In this document: piece after piece, positions 56,561 to 64,000 of the stretch
Position numbering within the stretch: position 1 is the stretch's first letter
Layout: the number at the start of each line of letters is the position of its first letter
Source of the DNA: Arctopsyche grandis
Taxonomy: Eukaryota; Arthropoda; Insecta; Trichoptera; Hydropsychidae
Assembly (NCBI RefSeq): GCF_051622035.1
Contig: NC_135357.1
Location: 12,855,001 to 12,919,000 of the forward strand
Direction: 5' to 3'
Length of the DNA: 64,000 bases
The notes under the pieces: model-generated
The model's database searches: none
Told to the model about the DNA's origin: nothing
The model's input: the letters and a program-made list of their open reading frames with translations, nothing else
Translations under genes and position numbers: made by a program

Positions 56561-59254
56561 ATATGTATGTACATACTAGATTTGCATAATAAAATGAAAG
56601 TAAGGTCGAAAACGACATATTATCAACATCAATTTTTAAAACGTGAGCATTATTGGGTTTTTTAGTTTTAGTATGTTTTGGAATCATGTAAAAATTCAAC
56701 CTCTAGACTTTTTTAAATTTCTATGAATTAATTAAGAGTGAATTGTTTAATTATGAATGTGTTTGTGTGTAGTATAGTACACTTTTTGTCTGTATTCGTA
56801 ATTCAGGAGAAAATATAATATAATTAACGTCGTCGCTGCGGATTTTAGCGCCCGCTTCACATTTGAATTTCATATTCAAATTCACTTTGTTTCAAGTTGC
56901 TTGAGTCTTCACACGATGTACTTTTTTTTATTCTATATACATATGTACATATGGCTTAAAGTGTCTTGATACATATGTAGATTTCTATACACACAATATG
57001 GATATATCGAGTGGCTATTTTGCTATTAAAACTTTTTTCATCAACAAGGCTTGGTTTCTGATTAGCTAAAGCCTTTTGCTAACACATCAAAAGTGCGGTT
57101 TTCGTGGGTTCGTAAATCGATGTACATACATATGTATGTATGTATGTATGTACGACTAACCTTATCTATTTCAGCATCCTTACGACTGTTTTGCCCATCT
57201 ACGGGTGTTGCATTTTGAATGTATGTACATATGTATGTAGTCCCAAATCCACAAACTACGTACATACATACATACATATATGCTGGGATTTGCGCATCGG
57301 AGTATTCAAACAAATCCCTTGTAATATTTAAGCTCTCGAATGTGCATTTGCATATGTACGAATCACAGATGAGAAACCGTTGCGAGTGATTTCATTGCAG
57401 AGTAAGAGTATGTATCTATGTGTTCCGTTCGGAACGGAATTATTATCGTTTTGCAGTTTTGTACTGTCAGTGATTTTTAAGCAAAATAAAAATTTAGCTT
57501 TAAAAGCAAAACAAAAAGATTTAATTATATATAAAAATATTTTGATGTATCCAAATATGTTTTACTAAGAAATGTAAAATCAGATATGAAAAAAATCATA
57601 ATAGATATTTTTTTTTTGTTTGTGATTTTTTTTCACAGTTCAAATTAGATTTTTGTGTTATTTCCCATATGATGGAATCACGTTCGTCAATGCTCTTAGT
57701 TATAATTTTTTTCCGATGGTGGTGTACCGTTTTTCCCTTTGATAAAATAGGACCAAATAGTCTTTATAGATCCTATTATCATCATTCCTATTGGCGTTCG
57801 CTTCCTTTTTGCCTTTTTCCACTTCGGCATCTGCGCTTATCATATTTATCAGCAGAGTAACATTTGAACATATATTTATGTATATAAAATTGAATGTTGC
57901 CAACCTATTACTTTCCATTACGAACTGCTTACACCACACTTTTATTTCCGATCGGGATATTTATTTTTATTAACAAGCGATTTTATAGAAAACATCGTAC
58001 GCCGTATTTTAACTCGATATATTTTTAAACAACCTTAAATAGTATCGTACCTTGGATATGATCTTACATTTCCACTACTTGAGTTCCTTAGTATATATAT
58101 GTATGTACATATGTACATACATACATAGTTGATCTCGTCAAACCTTCCGTAGTCTCTGAAGTGTCATTTGAGGTCTTCTTTGTTCAACGGCCTTCTTCTA
58201 CACTTGTCATCATTGCATGAGCATTTTCTCACGGTGATAATTATAAATTTTGTCAAATAAATACTGAAATTTTTACTTTATCTATGTATTTGAACTCCCG
58301 AATTATTGCATAATAATTAAATTAGGCAATTATTTTCAGCAAGTACTTACCGAATCTTCTGATTCGAGGTCTGCTACACACAAACACTACGTTTTCATTT
58401 CAATCCAGCAATAATGCATGTAATCAATAAGACATTTTAATCGCAAATTTCAATGAGACTTCAAGACGTCAACGATTATAATGACCCGTTTAAATTTGAA
58501 CACATTTGAGACACATTAAGATGCACACCTTGTATCCCGATTTTCAGACTAGCAAACTGAGACACAGTGCTCACGAAGACACAACAAGCTCACATATACA
58601 TATAAACGCACACTCCTTGCGTCTCCCTGTATCCTAAGAACTTGGCTGGTGACTTTGTTGCGCGACCAGATCAAATGTATGCATCATACTACACCAGGAA
58701 ACTCACTGGTTGCCCAAGTAATAAAATTGGTCTACCAGCGAGATCGGTTGCTGGCGTTTGGTCAGGACACGATGATGTTATTGTTTGAGTGACCAGCACG
58801 AACCCTCAAAATATTTAGTATTGTGTGGGGAGCTAATATAACGTATTGGGGGGTGCCACACTCGGTGATTAGTCGCCGGGGATTACACAGTGGAAAACTA
58901 TGAACACGTGTGAATGTATCGTTACATATTAATATGGTGAGCGGATTCTTGATTGCTTTTGGTATTGAAAGACCAAGAGTGACCACGAGCAACTGCATTT
59001 GGGAAACCAAGTCCCTCACAAGTAGAGTAGCTACACGTTCCGGTAGATTGGGAGATCTCCCGGTTCACAAGTCAGTTTTCCCGGTTTTCTATTTAGCAGT
59101 CAGTTAGTCAGACAAAATCACTAAAGAAAAGCAAGTAAATGTGAGACTGAAGGGTGTAAGGGCGGCAGGGAGCAAAGAACAAGTGCAAATGCTAGTTGCC
59201 AGAGCTAATCTCATCCTCGTTTCACGGTCATTTCACCGTGTAATCTTTACTTAA
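56561..59254. other. Gene-free region
   Basis: Many ACATATGTATGTA simple motifs (57120-57150, 57222-57290, 58100-58130). 58620-59110 is less AT-rich and could be part of an LTR or unknown element, but I cannot delimit it. Confidence 0.35.
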
Positions 59255-59455
59255 TTGTACACAGAGCGGTGCGAAAGGAGCGACGATCCTGGGCTTCGAA
59301 ATCCATGGGTGCCAAAATCGTCATCACACATTTGCACAAATCATCCATCGCACCTCACACATTTTTATTATAATTTTGTCCATCCATTTACACTTTCTCG
59401 GGTACCATTCCAGCACTCCCTTTGTCCACCTTTTCCTATGATACCAAAATGAAAA
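59255..59455 (-). mobile_element. LINE 3' fragment (antisense)
   Basis: TCGGGTACCATTCCAGCACT matches the block TCAGGTACCATTCGACCACT at 12220 and TCGGGAACCATTCAAGCGCT at 49147. Confidence 0.55.
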
Positions 59456-59979
59456 TACGAAAGTGCTCTCATAGCTTTGTCTAAATAACTCGCGATCTAA
59501 AAATATTATAAAAAGACTGCAAGTTTGTTGATTTTAGTTGAGATCTTGAGTTTTTCAATGCTACATTCTATTATTCAATTTCCAAACGTCCCGGTCGGCA
59601 TCTTGACAATTATAGCAGCCCTACTCACAAGTCGCCCAGTGTGGCCCGGCTGTAATTTGGACAAATCTTTAGATTCACCCCGAATTCTAAGTCATCAAAA
59701 TAGGAAAAATATAGAATTGATGTAATATGGTATGTTAAATTTTCTAATATAGGCGACTGGCAAAGGTGGTGGGGGTCATAAAATTAATAATTTCTAAGGA
59801 CCAAAACTCGATGGTGATCGTTGGGTAATATAGCCAACCGTTTTGAATGAGGAAAATTTTAATTGGAAATTGCAAAATGCAATATTCCAAATTTGAAAAT
59901 CCGAAATCCGAAATTTTTGATATAACAAAGGGTTATAACTGGCGTGCGCTGCCACAACTCAATTTAACATCTATTAATT
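59456..59979. other. Spacer
   Basis: No gene or repeat supported. Confidence 0.35.
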
Positions 59980-60081
59980 TTAGCCGACAGCGAATTGCTC
60001 GAATTCCTTGTAGGTTTTCCTGAAACGTTCACGAGTGGCCGTCCAATCGGATACATCCAGCCTCATATTAATAAATTGAGA
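59980..60081 (-). CDS. Orphan coding-like segment (candidate 3'-terminal exon)
   Basis: After a good AG acceptor (AATACTGTACAG) the minus strand reads SQFINMRLDVSDWTATRERF then RKTYKEFEQFAVG and TAA. Charged/aromatic, protein-like, with balanced codon use. Not recognised. It is in phase 0 with the candidate exon ending at 63227. Confidence 0.4.
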   Translation of the reverse strand, partial: SQFINMRLDVSDWTATRERFRKTYKEFEQFAVG

Positions 60082-61402
60082 CTGTACAGTATTCCGATTT
60101 CGGAAATCGCAACATACATATGCACATACATAGATATGTATGTTAGGTACTGTGCAGGATTAATTAATTCCTCCGCATATTGTGTCGGAACACGTTGAAT
60201 GCAATTAGTTTTCGAAATGCGATACAATTCCTCTACATACTTGTGAATTGACAATAGCTCTCAATTCCACCTAGTATGAATCCAAACTCATAAGCAGCGA
60301 ACGTCTCTCGATTATTTTATATCCTAAAAGGTCTAGTTTTTGCCGTGATGTGTTTTGTGTGTGTACGTTTGGATTCAATAGTGATATCCCATCGAAAACA
60401 GAAGATACAACTTACATAGGGCGTCTTGCTCCCTTGAGATTTCACTTGTAACGTTTAATGTCTCTCTGGAGGGCACTTGCGAAGTGAACTTTCTATTGAT
60501 AAGACAATGGCGGCTTGGTTTCTCATCCAACTTTTTATACGTTTCAAAATGTATTCGCAATATCGTGCACATACACACATAAGCCTCTATTATGTACAAG
60601 TTCATCTCGCGAGAACTTAATCCGGCGTGTACATAGAATGCCGCTCCATATCGATAAATAACAGTTTCATTACGGGAAATTACTCGATTCGTATTCTTTT
60701 ACGGACACTTTTATTTTCCTTTTGAATGTGCGTATTGAGTGGGTACTTGCGCTTGTATGTATGTATTTTGAGGAATAATGCGAATTTTGGTGCGCGTTCC
60801 GGACTATTGGGTCGTTCTGTACGTCTAAGAGAATTACGGTTATTCTCCGTGTTATGCGATCACATTTTGAATAAAAATTATTAAATTCCGCAGCCTCGCT
60901 ATATTTCAGTCACGTCCAACGGTTTTGTCATACGATCCGCATGACATATAAATCAATAGAGCAATTACAAATTTGGTTGATTTGCATCGCGGACGTTTCG
61001 CTTCAATTCCAACATCGAAATTCGAGCATCAGTCACCACCGTAAAATTAGATTTTTTTTTTTAATAATAAACAATTGATTTTTTTTTCATAATTTTACTT
61101 ATAAAAACATAGGCATACATTATTATATCGGTATTGAATATTTTATGAGGTCAGTGCATGTCTTCTTCATTAGATGGCTAACACTAGATAACTAAGTGCT
61201 AAAATAATATCTTACCTCTTCAGTCCTAAATTTTTATATGAAAAATAAAAATAAATGACTATATTTTTTGATGAAAATATTTTGTGGAATTCTTTTATTT
61301 AATACTAGTTAGTGATAGAACCGACGGAACTTTCATCTGGTGTATTATAAGTAAAAACTACCTACCTACCTACATATAAACAATAAATAATTTATTAATT
61401 AA
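60082..61402. other. Gene-free region
   Basis: Mixed composition; no gene supported. Confidence 0.35.
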
Positions 61403-61570
61403 CCAGTGGCGTACACTAGTGTTTAGCATCCAGAGTGTCACAGGTTCGATTCCCACTAGAGTCCCGTTGTTGGCCAGACCTTGGTTTGTGACTCGAGGTC
61501 GATCGTTTCTTATCAGTTTGCCAATTTTTCTGATTTTCATTGAAATGGTTCCTGTAAAAAGTCAAAATTT
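61403..61570 (+). mobile_element. tRNA-headed SINE (truncated)
   Basis: Head with CCAGTGGCGTACACTAGTG and GGTTCGATTCC (B box), body CGATCGTTTCTTATCAG, cut after GAAATGGTTCCTG. Confidence 0.7.
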
Positions 61571-61571
61571 C

Positions 61572-61704
61572 TATGACGAGTCGATTTTTTTTTCGATTTA
61601 AATAAATTTAATAAAAAAACAAATGAATATTTACTGTTAAATTCGCCATGTTTACGCTGTTTATATTACAAATACTGAGCGAAGCCGGGTAAAACAACTA
61701 GTAT
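61572..61704 (-). mobile_element. CCCGGCTTCGCTCAG-type repeat
   Basis: Reverse complement ACTAGTTGTTTTACCCGGC…CAGTATTTGTAATATAAAC. Confidence 0.75.
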
Positions 61705-61714
61705 ATAATAATTA

Positions 61715-61871
61715 ATAACTCATGGATCACTTGGATGGACTTGGAGTCACACATATCCTGACCAGAAGCACCGCAGAAATAAATTCGTTTCAATCGAGGC
61801 CAACCCAGGGCATCAACTCCGGAACCTCTCGGTGGTTAGCATTAACGTAACCACCGAGCTATACTGCTGGC
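61715..61871 (-). mobile_element. tRNA-headed SINE fragment
   Basis: Reverse complement has the head (CCAGCAGTATAGCTCGGTG, GAGTTGATGCCC) and the first part of the body. Confidence 0.7.
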
Positions 61872-63226
61872 TAATTTTTTTGGGTAAATAACCAATTCTG
61901 ACGTGCAAGATATGCTATCCCGAACGTTAAGTCGGTTTTGCCACACTTTTAAATAAATTTTCGTCAAAAAATCCGCTAACCACTGTGCTAGATTCCAAGA
62001 GTCCAGTTATAAATGTGCGCTTTTGTGAGATTGATTATTGTAATTATCTGTAAAAATCATTTAAACGTCGGATAATATAACATAAGTTCAAGAAATGAAA
62101 AAAAATGACGACTGAAGCAGGCCCGCCATTCCAAGGCGGATATCATTCTCACACCGACCGTTAACCGCACCGTGTACTGAATTCCCCCCTTTCTCGGATC
62201 TCTGAGGCACGTGTACAAGGAGCTTCCCACGAAATTAATGATCAATGTTTTTATTTCATAATGGCATAATTCGAATCATAGAGGTGTTGATGAGGAATAC
62301 ATAAAATATGAAGACCCTGTGTTTCCCCTATATTTGGGGAAATAAAATAAAACTGTCACTCGCTGTCCTGTCCTGGTCACTCGCAATCCATCACAGTGCG
62401 AGTACGATTTTGGTTTAAGTTCCGAATTAAGGCCAAGAACGTTATAAATTTTCGCATCTTAGGAATACGGATAGCTACATATATAGATGCATTGATTTTG
62501 ACAAGCTTTTTATTAATACAATTGCTTACACTTGGAGATACGTAGGTTTTAATATTGATAACCTCCATGTCGAATTATTTCCACTCTCAATCAATTTAAA
62601 CTTATTTAATCAAATTATTTGAGTCGAAGTTTTGCCCCGATGCAAATACAATGCGAGATGAATATTTTTAATTCGCAGAGAGATTCAAAACCGTCTATTT
62701 ACAAGGGGCAATTAGGGCCTAGGTGTGTACAGAGAACATATGTATATGTAATACATGCGCACAGTTTGCTCCAACCAGCCTAATGAATAATTGCGCTCAC
62801 GAACTCACTCATGCTTGCGAATCAATTGATATTGTACGAGTTCGCTTCGTTTCAACATTTAGGGATTCTATCAGATTTTCTCTCGCACATCGTTAAATTG
62901 AGTGGGAGGGAGGGCGTAAGAACAATAGCTCTAAATTTCACCCAAAATGTTGAATTCTCTTGAGGTATTTTGACGTCGAGAGTTTGCAGCGTCGGCCGAG
63001 TCTTGGACACTGGTCTCTTAATTTATGACGAGTTGCTGTCTGCTTTTCTGGCTTTGCGTGGAATTTATGTTTAACGCGATCCATCCGCTACACAAGATGA
63101 ATGTGCGGCTGGGGGATGCTACAGCGGCTTAACAATTTACCTTCGGTCCAGACTGACAAGTGTGGGGTGGCTTTAGAACCCACCGTTCAATACTCGTGCA
63201 CACGGATTCCCATAAAAAATACTCAC
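61872..63226. other. Gene-free region
   Basis: Short open frames on both strands (for example 62057-62245 minus) lack splice context or motifs. A CpG-richer stretch lies at about 62880-63120. Confidence 0.35.
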
Positions 63227-63290
63227 TTTATCGGATCTGTCGTATCCACGCGTGCCGTAACCCGAAGATACCAAATCGAAAAAAAAATTA
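63227..63290 (-). CDS. Candidate short exon with consensus donor
   Basis: The minus strand reads DLVSSGYGTRGYDRSDK directly followed by AAA|GTGAGT, an ideal donor. The upstream border is unclear (poly-T, no AG close by). Not recognised. Confidence 0.3.
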
Positions 63291-64000
63291 ACCGTTGGAT
63301 TTTTTTTTACTAAAATAAAAATACTTGTAGTGGAACAAATTCTCGACGAAGGATTTGTTAATCTCGTGGATGTGGATCTGTAACTATCATGTATACAGGG
63401 TAAACTTGATGTACATAATAACATTACCGCGACACGCTTCATAGTCTATCGCTTCCCCGTGTTAGTTGGTTTGAGCATCACGCAATAACACAAACGTCTG
63501 TCCAAATCATTAATCACGCGGTGATTTATCTTCGAAGCAACTTGTGCCAAGTTTCAGGGTGTCGGCTTCGGTTAAACAATATTAAAGTTTTATTTGCGCG
63601 AAAGATTCAACTGGATGTGCTTTTTATTTTAAACTTCAAAGTTTTATTTATTTTTTCGTCTACATAGATGTTTTAATTGTTTGCATTCATTTAAGCCCGA
63701 GAGCCCAGTCGGTTGAACTTTGAGATTCAGGACTGAAATCGCTGATTAAAATCTTGCTGAAAGTCGAGTTAATTTATACTTGCTAGTATTGTTATAGGTC
63801 AAAGGTCTCCAAATTGATTAGTCAAACTTCGGACCCTTTTGTAGTGTGAAACTAAAGCAGTGTCAAATATAAAAAAAATTGTTTATTTATTATTAGCTGT
63901 TTTAAATATAAAACTAGCAATTTTTTCATCCACGTTTATTCAATCAATCATGCACATTTGTCTTACAGATCGCCCCAGTCCGACGGCTGTACTATATAGA
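63291..64000. other. Gene-free end of window
   Basis: No gene, RNA or clear repeat seen. Confidence 0.35.

Noticed and set aside
58620-59110. Possible LTR (TGTGTGGGGAGC…)
   Set aside because: No matching inverted ends, target duplication or second copy could be found by eye.
1-64000. CRISPR array, bacterial operon or phage features
   Set aside because: Repeats are dispersed, not regularly spaced with unique spacers; the genes are intron-containing and animal-like.

Overview
The window is AT-rich eukaryotic genomic DNA and is almost certainly from an insect. The genes are split by GT-AG introns, there are no bacterial-style operons or ribosome-binding sites, and the DNA is packed with degraded LINEs, tRNA-headed SINEs, short inverted-repeat elements and (ACATATGT/TATG)-type simple repeats. 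The LIM + Ras-association + SARAH layout of one gene is the one known for insect RASSF. I cannot fix the order from the sequence alone.

Layout. (1) 1-18.5 kb: no gene I can support; LINE fragments, short inverted-repeat elements and AT-rich DNA. (2) 18.55-34.37 kb, plus strand: a complete four-exon gene for a secreted astacin-family (M12A) zinc metalloprotease of 357 residues. Its third intron is 11 kb and holds several mobile elements and a CpG-rich island. (3) 36.58-40.54 kb, minus strand: a complete ten-exon RASSF gene of 738 residues (LIM, long Ser-rich linker, RA, SARAH). It converges tail-to-tail with the astacin gene. (4) 42.5-42.9 kb: a CpG-rich, promoter-like stretch with a perfect NRF1-type palindrome. 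(5) 43.44-44.10 kb, minus strand: two small single-membrane-span proteins encoded back to back, 11 nt apart, downstream of one splice acceptor; a probable dicistronic transcript. (6) 44-64 kb: mostly nested transposable elements, with three short unrecognised minus-strand coding-like segments (50.3, 60.0 and 63.2 kb) that may be exons of a larger gene.

The astacin product should be secreted and act on extracellular protein. The RASSF product should act in the cytoplasm on Hippo/MST-type kinases through its SARAH domain. Nothing suggests that these genes act together. The best leads outside known genes are the dicistronic locus, the orphan exons, the CpG island inside the astacin intron, and several sharply delimited non-autonomous elements: a TTAA-flanked element inside a SINE, a nearly identical pair of ~116-bp elements, long snap-back hairpins, and a solo LTR.

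All exon joins were worked out by hand from splice signals and reading phase; no alignment or transcript data were available.
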